This document shows positions 1-6,193 of a stretch of 9,526 nt of DNA, one piece after another. Within the stretch, counting starts at the first letter, position 1. Each line of letters begins with the position of its first letter. The translations under genes and the position numbers were made by a program. The notes under the pieces were generated by a model, which had not been told where the DNA came from, searched no databases, and was given only the letters and a program-made list of their open reading frames with translations. This stretch comes from Spirochaetales bacterium. Lineage in GTDB: Bacteria; Spirochaetota; Spirochaetia; DSM-27196; PWMO01. The stretch lies in assembly GCA_007130025.1 (NCBI GenBank), contig SLTF01000103.1, positions 1 to 9,526 on the forward strand. The letters are read 5' to 3'.

Positions 1-1058
1 AGGTGGACGGCAAACGCCATCTGGTGCTCCGACAGCCCATCGGCGTGGTGGCCGCCATCTCCCCGTGGAACTTCCCGCTGCTGCTGGCGGCGCGCAAGAT
101 TGCCCCCGCCATGGCCGCCGGATGCACCGTCGTGCTGAAGCCGGCGAGCCAGACGCCGGTCTGTGCGATCAAGCTCGCCGAGTGCATGCACGAAGCCGGG
201 GTTCCCGCCGGCGTCTTCCAGGTGATCTGCGGCCCGGCTGCTCCCATTGCCGCCGAGTTCAGCGAAAACCCCATCTGCGCGAAGATCTCGTTTACCGGCT
301 CCACCGAGGTAGGAAAGAAGCTCATCGAGGCGTCGGCGCAGACGGTGACCAAGCTCTCGCTGGAGCTCGGCGGCCACGCCCCCGTGCTGATCTTTGCCGA
401 CGCCGACTTCGAGCAGGCCGTCGAGGGCGCCATCATCACCAAGTTTCGAAACACCGGCCAGTCCTGCATCGCCGCCAACCGGATCTACGTGGAGCGGTCG
501 ATCTACGAGCGGTTCCTCGCGCGCTTTGTGGAGCGCGCCCGCGAGCTCAAGGTGGGCCACGGCCTCGAAGAGGGCGTGGCCGTGGGAGCGATGGTCAACC
601 AGCAGGCGCTTGATGACGCCATCGCCCACGTCCGCGACGCGGTAGCCGCCGGCGCCCGCCTGCTCTGCGGCGGTGAGGCGGTACCGGGAAGCGCCGGCTT
701 CTTCCTGCAGCCCACGGTTCTCGCCGACGTCCCAGACGGTGCGGTCTGCATGCGCGAAGAGACCTTCGCCCCGGTTGCCCCGGTGGTCCCCTTCGACACG
801 GAGGAGGAGGCGCTCGCCATGGCCAACAACAGCCGCTACGGCCTCGCCGCCTACGCCTTCACCAGCAACTTCAACCGCGCCTTCCGCGTGATGGAAGGCC
901 TCGAAGCGGGCACCGTCTGCATCAACGACGCCGTACCCGCCACCAGCAACTGCCCCTTCGGCGGCATGAAAGAGAGCGGCATCGGTCGTGAACTGGGCAT
1001 CGAAGGCATGGACGAGTACCTCGAGACCAAGCACGTCTCCATCGCGGGCATCGGCTGA
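1..1058 (+). CDS. Aldehyde dehydrogenase, succinate-semialdehyde dehydrogenase type (5' truncated)
   Basis: This enzyme oxidises an aldehyde to the acid with NAD(P)+ in the cytoplasm. The frame is open from the window edge (first whole codon at base 3) to TGA at 1056-1058, leaving 351 codons. Family members have about 480 residues, so roughly 130 N-terminal residues lie outside. Counted from base 3, the visible family motifs are PWNFP (Asn23), KPAS (Lys46), the cofactor-site GSTEVG at 99-104, the general base Glu121 in LELGGHAP, and the catalytic Cys155 in NTGQSC. The stretches KFRNTGQSC, EETFAPVAP and FGGMKESGIGRE closely resemble E. coli GabD. Succinate semialdehyde is therefore the default substrate. 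In a pentose-type locus, alpha-ketoglutarate semialdehyde, glycolaldehyde or lactaldehyde are realistic alternatives, because substrate cannot be read from these motifs. It converges on the SIS gene with a 4-bp gap, so it is probably not part of the transporter operon. Confidence 0.93.
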   Translation, partial: VDGKRHLVLRQPIGVVAAISPWNFPLLLAARKIAPAMAAGCTVVLKPASQTPVCAIKLAECMHEAGVPAGVFQVICGPAAPIAAEFSENPICAKISFTGSTEVGKKLIEASAQTVTKLSLELGGHAPVLIFADADFEQAVEGAIITKFRNTGQSCIAANRIYVERSIYERFLARFVERARELKVGHGLEEGVAVGAMVNQQALDDAIAHVRDAVAAGARLLCGGEAVPGSAGFFLQPTVLADVPDGAVCMREETFAPVAPVVPFDTEEEALAMANNSRYGLAAYAFTSNFNRAFRVMEGLEAGTVCINDAVPATSNCPFGGMKESGIGRELGIEGMDEYLETKHVSIAGIG

Positions 1059-1068
1059 GGCTTCAGCC
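1053..1068. terminator. Compact hairpin formed by two facing stop codons, possible bidirectional terminator
   Basis: GGCTGA (1053-1058) and TCAGCC (1063-1068) form a perfect 6-bp inverted repeat around a 4-base loop (GGCT). The left arm holds the TGA of the aldehyde dehydrogenase gene. The right arm, read on the - strand, holds the TGA of the SIS gene. No T-run follows on either strand, so it is not a textbook intrinsic terminator. With only 4 bp between convergent genes it is the only terminator-like structure available. Confidence 0.35.
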
Positions 1069-2088
1069 CGTGGGGGTGAACTCGTTGCCCACCTTGCGGG
1101 CGCGTTCGGTCTTGTCCAGGTTTACCCCGAGCGCGAGGCCAAGCTCTACCAGCAGGTTCCAGCCCGCCGCGAGCTGGGCGTAGGGGGCGATCTCCGGTAC
1201 CGCTGCCGGAATCACGATGGTGGGAAACCGGGTCTGCCGCGAGGCGATGGCCACAACCTCCAGGCCAACCCCGGCGCGCAATACGCGGTCGAAGCGCTCT
1301 TCGAGATCCTTGTAGGGATCGATCAGAACAACCGCCTCGTTCGCGTTCATCACCTCTTCAATGCCGTGCAGCGCGTAGGTTCCCTCCAGGAAGGAGGCGC
1401 GTTTGCGGGTGATCTCGTTGGTCTTGAGCGTGAGCTCTTCGGCCACGCCGTCGTTGCGGCCGGCGAAATAGATGGTGGGAGCCGCCGCGAGCCGGGAAAC
1501 AATGGCCGGGTCAATGGAAACCGAGAGCGCCGCTTCCATGGCCGCGGCGAGGGTCTGCAGATGAGGGGGCGCATCACCGGCCGCCTCGCGCAGCGCCGCA
1601 TCGTAGACCAGCGCCTGCTCCACCACCGATTTGGTCGCCGCCACCGCGTCTTCGGTGCCACAGCCCAGAATCAGCGCGCTGTCAGCCTCCGCAGCAATGG
1701 GGGTGCCCCCGTTGGCAACCACCCCGGTGATGCGAGCCACGCTCTGCGCTTCAGCCTTGGCCGCCGCCGCCCGCAGGGTGCGGATCAGGTGCACACCTTC
1801 GGCGGTCTTGCCGGAGTTCGAGGCAACGTAGACGTGGTATCCGGAAAGGTCGTACTCGGCGGCCTGGGTTGCCGCCTCGGTCTCGACGCGCAGCGGCCAG
1901 CCGTTTCGCCGGGCGTGGGTGATGGCTCGCTTCGCGGGAAAGATGCGACTCGAGCCCTCACCGGTCAGCAGAACGCGATCCGAAGCGCACCGCGCTTCCG
2001 GAGGAAGCACAAAGCGGCGGACGACATCGGGGGTCTCGAGCATCTCCCGGCAGAGCGCAAACGTGGAATAGCGGCTGGTATGGTTCAT
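1063..2088 (-). CDS. Tandem SIS-domain sugar-phosphate isomerase/deglycase-like protein
   Basis: A 341-residue cytoplasmic protein with two SIS (sugar isomerase) domains, similar in layout to the isomerase half of GlmS and to FrlB/AgaS-type proteins. It lacks an N-terminal glutaminase domain. SIS1 shows GEGSSR at 43-48, SNSGKTAE at 90-97 (the phosphate-binding Ser/Thr loop, compare SQSGETAD in GlmS) and GTEDAVAATK at 144-153. SIS2 starts near IYFAG at 206-210 and has FLEGTYALHGIEE at 233-245, where GlmS has GELKHGP. The GlmS catalytic Glu is not at the same place, although Glu235, Glu244 and Glu245 are close. The family isomerises or deglycates phosphosugars and amino sugars; the substrate here is unknown. 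The start is ATG 2086-2088, with GGGGA only 3 nt upstream. The frame is open further upstream, but that would overlap gguB. It follows gguB by 67 bp on the same strand and is probably the last gene of the transporter operon. The start codon sits in a hairpin loop (see 2076-2106). Confidence 0.88.
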   Translation of the reverse strand: MNHTSRYSTFALCREMLETPDVVRRFVLPPEARCASDRVLLTGEGSSRIFPAKRAITHARRNGWPLRVETEAATQAAEYDLSGYHVYVASNSGKTAEGVHLIRTLRAAAAKAEAQSVARITGVVANGGTPIAAEADSALILGCGTEDAVAATKSVVEQALVYDAALREAAGDAPPHLQTLAAAMEAALSVSIDPAIVSRLAAAPTIYFAGRNDGVAEELTLKTNEITRKRASFLEGTYALHGIEEVMNANEAVVLIDPYKDLEERFDRVLRAGVGLEVVAIASRQTRFPTIVIPAAVPEIAPYAQLAAGWNLLVELGLALGVNLDKTERARKVGNEFTPTG

Positions 2089-2106
2089 GATTCCCCGACC
2101 ATACCA
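2076..2106 (-). promoter_or_regulatory. Inverted repeat placing the SIS gene start codon and RBS in a hairpin loop
   Basis: TGGTATGGT (2076-2084) and ACCATACCA (2098-2106) are exact reverse complements, giving a 9-bp stem with a 13-base loop at 2085-2097. In the - strand transcript the loop contains the GGGGA ribosome-binding-like run (2092-2096) and the ATG start (2088-2086). This could present or gate the start site for translation. Alternatively it is a protein-binding palindrome or a coincidence. The pairing is seen directly; the role is inferred. Confidence 0.4.
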
Positions 2107-2131
2107 TGGGGTACCGGCCGATTTCCACCCA

Positions 2132-2162
2132 CCGATTACGAGGACTGGGCCCCGATTACGAG
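2132..2162. repeat. Pair of 11-bp direct repeats at the end of gguB
   Basis: CCGATTACGAG occurs at 2132-2142 and again at 2152-2162, a 20-bp period. The second copy contains the gguB stop codon (TTA on the + strand at 2156-2158). The first copy lies in the gguB-SIS gap. The 9 bases following each copy share only 4 positions. This may be the trace of a small tandem duplication. No function is evident. Confidence 0.55.
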
Positions 2163-3328
2163 CCCTGAGATCTCTTCTTGGTATAGACGTCGAAGGAGAC
2201 CGCGCCAAGCAGCACCATTCCCTTGATCGCCTGCTGCCAGTCCACGCTGACACCCATAATGGACATACCGTTGTTAAGCACACCCATGACCAGCCCACCA
2301 ACAACCGCGCCAATCACGGTTCCAATGCCACCCGACGCGGAGGCGCCGCCAATGAAGACTGCCCCAATCGCGTCGAGTTCGAACATTGTGCCGGCCTTGG
2401 GGGTTGCGGCATTCAGGCGCGAGGCTACCACCAGCCCGGCGAGGGCCGCGAGCAGGCCCATGTTGGTGTAGACCAGGAACATGATGCGCTGCGTCTTGAC
2501 GCCGGAGAGGCGGGCGGCTTTTTCATTACCCCCGAGGGCGTAGATGTGCCGACCCAGGATGGTGCGCTGCGTCAGAAAGGAGTAGATCATCATGAGGCCA
2601 AGCAGCAGGATGAGTACCACGGGAATGCCGTCGTGCGCCGCCAGACTGTAGGTGAAGAAATTGATGGCAATGGCAATGAAGGCCACCCGACCGACCTCGA
2701 TGGAGACCGGCAGAACCTCAAATCCGTACTTCTTCTTGTTGTTGCGCGCCCAGATAATCGCCACTATGAAGTAGACGGTCATCAGGATGCCCGCCACGAT
2801 GGCCACGCCGTTGAGCCCTGCAATTCGCAGTTCTTCGCCCGGCAGATACCCCGACGCAATCGCGCGGAACGAGCGATCGAAGGGGCCGATGGTCTGGCCG
2901 CGCAGGATAACCATGGTCAGCCCGCGAAAGATGAGCATCCCCGCCAGGGTCACAATGAAGGCCGGAATGCGAAACATTGCGATGAAGACCCCGTGGAAGG
3001 CACCAACCGCGATCCCCAGCAGCAGCGCCAGCACAATGGTGACTCCCACTCCAAGTCCCAATCGCACCATCATCACCGCGGAGACCGCACCAATGAAGGC
3101 AACCACCGATCCCACCGACAGGTCGATGTTCCCGGTCAGAATACAGAGCAGCATCCCGATGGCAAGAATCAGCACGTAGGCGTTCTGCAGCACCAGGTTG
3201 TTGATGTTCATCGGGCGAAAGAGAATGCCCCCGGTGAGCACCTGGAACAGGGCCATGATAAAGACCAGGGCGATAACCATTCCGTTCTGGCGGAGGTTCG
3301 CCTTGAAGAACCGTTTGAACGTATTCAT
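2156..3328 (-). CDS. gguB: Sugar ABC transporter permease, GguB/XylH type
   Basis: A 390-residue inner-membrane permease of the BPD_transp_2 (RbsC/XylH) family, passing monosaccharides delivered by the ChvE-like protein. It has roughly ten hydrophobic segments. GNIDLSVGS at 66-74 is the conserved motif after the second or third segment. A polar insertion around 160-212 (with ARNNKKKYGF) is typical of the longer GguB/XylH branch. GRHIYALGGNEKAARLSG at 259-276 is the cytoplasmic loop that docks on the ATPase. ATP-KAG near 309-323 and the C-terminal DWQQAIKG at 363-370 also match GguB. ATG at 3326-3328 overlaps the gguA stop by 4 bp (ATGA), which suggests translational coupling. GAGGA at 3336-3340 lies 7 nt upstream. 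XylH is the alternative name, since sequence alone does not settle the sugar. Confidence 0.93.
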   Translation of the reverse strand: MNTFKRFFKANLRQNGMVIALVFIMALFQVLTGGILFRPMNINNLVLQNAYVLILAIGMLLCILTGNIDLSVGSVVAFIGAVSAVMMVRLGLGVGVTIVLALLLGIAVGAFHGVFIAMFRIPAFIVTLAGMLIFRGLTMVILRGQTIGPFDRSFRAIASGYLPGEELRIAGLNGVAIVAGILMTVYFIVAIIWARNNKKKYGFEVLPVSIEVGRVAFIAIAINFFTYSLAAHDGIPVVLILLLGLMMIYSFLTQRTILGRHIYALGGNEKAARLSGVKTQRIMFLVYTNMGLLAALAGLVVASRLNAATPKAGTMFELDAIGAVFIGGASASGGIGTVIGAVVGGLVMGVLNNGMSIMGVSVDWQQAIKGMVLLGAVSFDVYTKKRSQGS

Positions 3329-4878
3329 GCACTCTTCCTCTCTCGAGACTGTTTCTGGTGGGTCATGATGATCTTCATGATGCTCTCCTGGGTTGCTTCG
3401 GCCCGCGGCAGCTCACCGGCGATTTCACCGCCGTTTACCACGTAGATCCGATCGCACATGCCGAGCAGCTCTTCCATCTCGGAGGATATCATGAGAATCG
3501 ACTTCCCTTGAGAAGCCAGTTGGTTGATGATGGTATAGACCTCGTATTTTGCACCCACGTCGATACCGCGGGTTGGTTCGTCGAGAATCAGTACATCCGG
3601 TTCGGACATCAGCCATTTGGCCAGCACGACCTTCTGTTGATTGCCGCCGGAGAGGCTCTCGACCACCTGGTCGATTCCGGAGCTGCGGATGGTCAGCCGC
3701 GTACGAAACTGCTCGGCAGCAACGACCTCTTCGTTCTGGTTGATCACGCCGTGCGCGCTGATCTTCTTCAGATTGGGCAGGGTGATGTTTCGCCGGATGT
3801 CGTCGATCAGCACCAGGCCCAGGCTTTTGCGATCCTCGGTGACGTATGCGATGCCGTTGGCAATCGCGCTGGTCACATCGTGGATGTCGACCTTCTTCCC
3901 CCGCACAAACACGGAACCGGAGTGTTTCTGCCCGTACGAGCGTCCAAAGATGCTCATCGCGAGCTCGGTGCGACCGGCTCCCATCAGACCGGCAAGCCCG
4001 ACGACCTCGCCTTTTCGAACCGTAAGCGATACCCCGCGAACCATCTGCCGTTCGGACTGGTCAGGGTGATAGGTGACAAGATCCTCGACTCGGAGCACTT
4101 CCTCACCGATGTGGTGTTCGCGTTCCGGGTAGCGGTTGGTCATTTCGCGCCCGACCATACTCTTGATCACGCGGTCTTCATGAAAATCTTCGTGGTGGCG
4201 GTCGATTGTCTCGATCACGCAGCCGTCACGCAGGATCGTGATGTTGTCAGCCACTTCGGAGACCTCGTTCAGCTTGTGCGAAATCAGGATACAGGTGATT
4301 CCGTGCTCTTTCAGGTCCACCAGCAGACTCAGAAGCTTGCGACTCTCTTCGTCGTTCAACGCCGCGGTCGGCTCGTCCAGAATCAGCAGTTTCACTTTCT
4401 TAGAAAGTGCCCGGGCGATCTCCACCAGCTGCTGCTTTCCAACTCCAATCGTTCCGAGCAGTGCCCCGGGATGTTCGTCAAGGCCAACCTTTTCCAGCAG
4501 TTGCCGCGCGTGAACGCTGGTCATGTTCCAGTCAATCACACCACGGCTCGCCTGTTCATTGCCCAGAAAGATATTCTCGGCAATGGACAGCTGCGGCACC
4601 AGCGCCAGTTCCTGGTGAATGATCACAATTCCCAACCGTTCGCTGTCCCGAATATCGCGGAACTCGCACGGTTTGCCGTCCCAGACGATCTCTCCCGAGT
4701 AGGTTCCATACGGATAGACCCCGCTGAGGATGTTCATCAGCGTGGACTTCCCGGCGCCGTTCTCCCCGACCAGAGCACGGATCTCACCGTCAACCACCGC
4801 CATATCGACGTCGCTCAGCGCGGTTACACCGGAAAACGTCTTGGTGATGTTCTTCATCTCCAGCAGCACGTCAGCCAC
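3325..4878 (-). CDS. gguA: Sugar ABC transporter ATP-binding protein, GguA/XylG type (double NBD)
   Basis: A 517-residue cytoplasmic ATPase with two fused nucleotide-binding domains, driving uptake through the permease encoded next. Domain 1 has Walker A GENGAGKST at 38-46, Q-loop IHQE at 87-90, a degenerate signature IGVGKQQ at 144-150 and Walker B LLILDEP at 164-170. Domain 2 has the family's degenerate Walker A GLMGAGRT at 297-304, a full signature LSGGNQQ at 409-415 and Walker B VLILDEP at 429-435. One canonical and one degenerate site is normal for RbsA/XylG/MglA/GguA proteins. The start is GTG (4876-4878), not ATG: the ATG just upstream is followed at once by TGA, and a strong AAAGGAG lies 6 nt before the GTG. 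It follows chvE after a 100-bp gap with a GC-rich hairpin and overlaps gguB by 4 bp. Confidence 0.95.
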   Translation of the reverse strand: MADVLLEMKNITKTFSGVTALSDVDMAVVDGEIRALVGENGAGKSTLMNILSGVYPYGTYSGEIVWDGKPCEFRDIRDSERLGIVIIHQELALVPQLSIAENIFLGNEQASRGVIDWNMTSVHARQLLEKVGLDEHPGALLGTIGVGKQQLVEIARALSKKVKLLILDEPTAALNDEESRKLLSLLVDLKEHGITCILISHKLNEVSEVADNITILRDGCVIETIDRHHEDFHEDRVIKSMVGREMTNRYPEREHHIGEEVLRVEDLVTYHPDQSERQMVRGVSLTVRKGEVVGLAGLMGAGRTELAMSIFGRSYGQKHSGSVFVRGKKVDIHDVTSAIANGIAYVTEDRKSLGLVLIDDIRRNITLPNLKKISAHGVINQNEEVVAAEQFRTRLTIRSSGIDQVVESLSGGNQQKVVLAKWLMSEPDVLILDEPTRGIDVGAKYEVYTIINQLASQGKSILMISSEMEELLGMCDRIYVVNGGEIAGELPRAEATQESIMKIIMTHQKQSRERKSA

Positions 4879-4884
4879 TCACAT

Positions 4885-4891
4885 CTCCTTT
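4885..4891 (-). promoter_or_regulatory. Ribosome binding site fixing the GTG start of gguA
   Basis: AAAGGAG on the - strand, 6 nt upstream of GTG 4878. An ATG at 4884-4882 is immediately followed in frame by TGA, so it cannot start the gene. A short TTTGT/ACAAA inverted repeat (4889-4902) overlaps the 5' side of this site. Confidence 0.8.
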
Positions 4892-4902
4892 GTTCGGACA
4901 AA

Positions 4903-4935
4903 CGGCCGGCTCCCCGTATCCCGGACAGCCGGCCG
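4903..4935 (-). other. GC-rich hairpin between chvE and gguA, possible attenuator or mRNA stabiliser
   Basis: CGGCCGGCT (4903-4911) and AGCCGGCCG (4927-4935) are exact reverse complements, giving a 9-bp stem and 15-base loop. In the - strand transcript it lies about 45 nt after the chvE stop and just before the gguA ribosome binding site. Only TTTG follows, so any termination would be partial. In binding-protein operons such hairpins commonly raise binding-protein mRNA over ATPase and permease mRNA; that role is inferred here. Confidence 0.55.
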
Positions 4936-4978
4936 CGACGGACGCGCTCAGGCACGCCCGCCCAGGATTCCGTTCAGC

Positions 4979-6058
4979 TTAGTTCAGAATCTGCTCGCGA
5001 GTGTAGTACCCGGAGCCAACCAGTACCTCTTCCCAGTTGGTGATGTCTACCGTGACCGGGTGCTCGAGGAAGGACGGAACCACCTTCACGCCGTTGTCGT
5101 AGGTGGTGGTGTCGTTGACTTCAGCAGAGCGGCCGGCAAGCACGGCTTCCACCATGTTGACGGCGCGCTGTGCCAGTACACGGGTATCCTTGAAGATCGT
5201 CGAGTTCTGTTCGCCGGCGAGGATCGACTTCACCGAGGGGAGCTCCGCGTCCTGCCCGCTCACGATGGGCCAGGGCCGTGCCGAGGTACCGTATCCGGCG
5301 CTGCGCAGGGCCGAGAGGATACCAATCGAGAGGCCGTCATAGGGCGAGAGCACCGCGTCTACCCGGGCGGCGGTGTAGTGTGCCGCGAGCAGGTTATCCA
5401 TTCGCTGCTGAGCGGTAGCGCCGTCCCAGCGAAGGGTTGCGACCTGGGCGAAGTCGGTTTGACCGCTGCGGACCACGAGCTGACCGTTGTCAATGAAGGG
5501 CTGCAGGACCGACATCGCACCGTTGAAGAAGAAGTGCGAGTTGTTGTCATCCGGGCTTCCGGCAAAGAGTTCGATGTTGAATGGGCCGGCTCCGCCTTCG
5601 AGGTTCAAAGCATCAACAAGAGACTGCGCCTGCAAAACACCAACCAGGAAATTGTCGAAGGTGGCGTAGTAGGAGACGTAGGGGCTGTTGCGAATCAGGC
5701 GGTCATACGCAATCACCGGAATGTTGTTCCGGTTGGCCAGCTCGAGCACGTTGGTGAGCGATTCACCGTCAATGGACGCAATGACGAGCACGTTCGCGCC
5801 GCGGGTAATCATGTTCTCCAACTGCGAAATCTGCGCATCGATGCTGTCTTCGGCGTACTGCAGGTCAACGCGAAACCCACGCTCGATCAGGATGTTGCGC
5901 ATGTTGTTTCCATCGTCGATCCAGCGTTGGGACGACTGCGTTGGCATGGCGATTCCTACCAGCGGTGCGTCGCTGGCCTGCTGACCGCCGGCGAAGACGC
6001 CACTTACCGCAACCGCAGCAAGCAACAGGACAATGAGAAGGCTTCTCATTCGAATCAT
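4979..6058 (-). CDS. chvE: Periplasmic sugar-binding protein, ChvE type
   Basis: A 359-residue exported receptor (Peripla_BP_4/sugar-binding family) that captures monosaccharides and hands them to the GguAB-type transporter. Residues 1-23 form a signal peptide: basic MIRMR, a hydrophobic run LLIVLLLAAVAVSG, and a likely cleavage after VFA before GGQQ. There is no lipobox cysteine, so it should be soluble in the periplasm. The mature part opens with VGIAMPTQSSQRWIDDG, the typical ChvE/XylF first strand and sugar-contact region. It continues with ARGANVLVIASIDG-like and IPVIAYDRLI segments; the latter (AYDRLI) is strongly characteristic of ChvE/XylF. SGQDAE near the middle is the third typical contact segment. 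The start is ATG 6056-6058, placed 8 nt from AAAAGGAG. A GTG at 6067 in frame is only 1 nt from that site and is unlikely. It is the first gene of the transporter operon, divergent from deoR. Confidence 0.93.
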   Translation of the reverse strand: MIRMRSLLIVLLLAAVAVSGVFAGGQQASDAPLVGIAMPTQSSQRWIDDGNNMRNILIERGFRVDLQYAEDSIDAQISQLENMITRGANVLVIASIDGESLTNVLELANRNNIPVIAYDRLIRNSPYVSYYATFDNFLVGVLQAQSLVDALNLEGGAGPFNIELFAGSPDDNNSHFFFNGAMSVLQPFIDNGQLVVRSGQTDFAQVATLRWDGATAQQRMDNLLAAHYTAARVDAVLSPYDGLSIGILSALRSAGYGTSARPWPIVSGQDAELPSVKSILAGEQNSTIFKDTRVLAQRAVNMVEAVLAGRSAEVNDTTTYDNGVKVVPSFLEHPVTVDITNWEEVLVGSGYYTREQILN

Positions 6059-6066
6059 ACTGTACA

Positions 6067-6074
6067 CTCCTTTT
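6067..6074 (-). promoter_or_regulatory. Ribosome binding site of chvE
   Basis: AAAAGGAG on the - strand with an 8-nt spacer to ATG 6058. It excludes the upstream in-frame GTG 6067, which overlaps the site's end. A third in-frame ATG at 6049 is too far away and would shorten the signal peptide. Confidence 0.8.
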
Positions 6075-6086
6075 GAAGGTCATTCT

Positions 6087-6134
6087 CAAACGATCGGAAA
6101 CGGTCATCACGTGGTGATCGTTTTGTTTCGTTTG
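6087..6134. promoter_or_regulatory. Interrupted inverted repeat of CGTTT motifs, candidate DeoR operator in the chvE leader
   Basis: The left arm CAAACGATCGGAAACG (6087-6102) and right arm CGTTTTGTTTCGTTTG (6119-6134) are reverse complements at 12 of 16 positions, with CGTTT and CGTTTG blocks intact at both ends. The 16-bp centre (6103-6118) contains a second small inverted repeat, ATCAC-GTG-GTGAT (6106-6118). TTTCGTTT-like repeats are common in operators of DeoR-family repressors, and a deoR gene starts about 60 bp away. The element begins just downstream of the predicted chvE transcription start, which suits repression. In the RNA the same bases could also fold as a leader hairpin. Confidence 0.5.
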
Positions 6135-6142
6135 TGTTCACC

Positions 6143-6171
6143 ACGGTACCATTGGTTTTGTCTGCCGTCAA
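6143..6171 (-). promoter_or_regulatory. Predicted promoter of the chvE operon
   Basis: On the - strand TTGACG (6171-6166) is a near-consensus -35. After 17 bp comes TACCGT (6148-6143), a weak -10 that keeps the key first, second and last bases and is preceded by TGG, giving an extended -10. Predicted transcription start is near 6136, leaving a leader of about 78 nt that contains the inverted repeat. Confidence 0.5.
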
Positions 6172-6193
6172 GAAAAAGTTTTTCGGGTATACT
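6172..6193 (+). promoter_or_regulatory. Predicted deoR promoter -10 with adjacent inverted repeat
   Basis: TATACT at 6188-6193 matches the -10 consensus at five of six positions. No good -35 is seen at 16-18 bp. GAAAAA (6172-6177) and TTTTTC (6179-6184) form a 6-bp inverted repeat around one base in the -35 to -10 spacer, which could bind a regulator. The predicted transcription start is about 6200, the A of an in-frame ATG. Confidence 0.35.

Noticed and set aside
988..2226. Long + strand open frame of 412 codons opposite the SIS gene
   Set aside because: It is a mirror of the GC-rich SIS coding strand, with no recognisable motifs, no ribosome binding site, and overlap with the aldehyde dehydrogenase end.
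2087..3445. Open frame of 452 codons opposite gguB
   Set aside because: It is antisense to a clear membrane permease. The hydrophilic His/Asn/Gln-rich product is the typical complement of a hydrophobic protein's codons.
3358..5043. Long + strand open frame of 561 codons opposite gguA
   Set aside because: It lies entirely antisense to an unmistakable ATPase gene and its translation is low-complexity His/Asp/Gln-rich, as expected of a shadow frame.
4979..6058. Lipoprotein signal on the ChvE-like protein
   Set aside because: No cysteine is present in or after the hydrophobic stretch; VFA-GG fits ordinary signal peptidase I cleavage.
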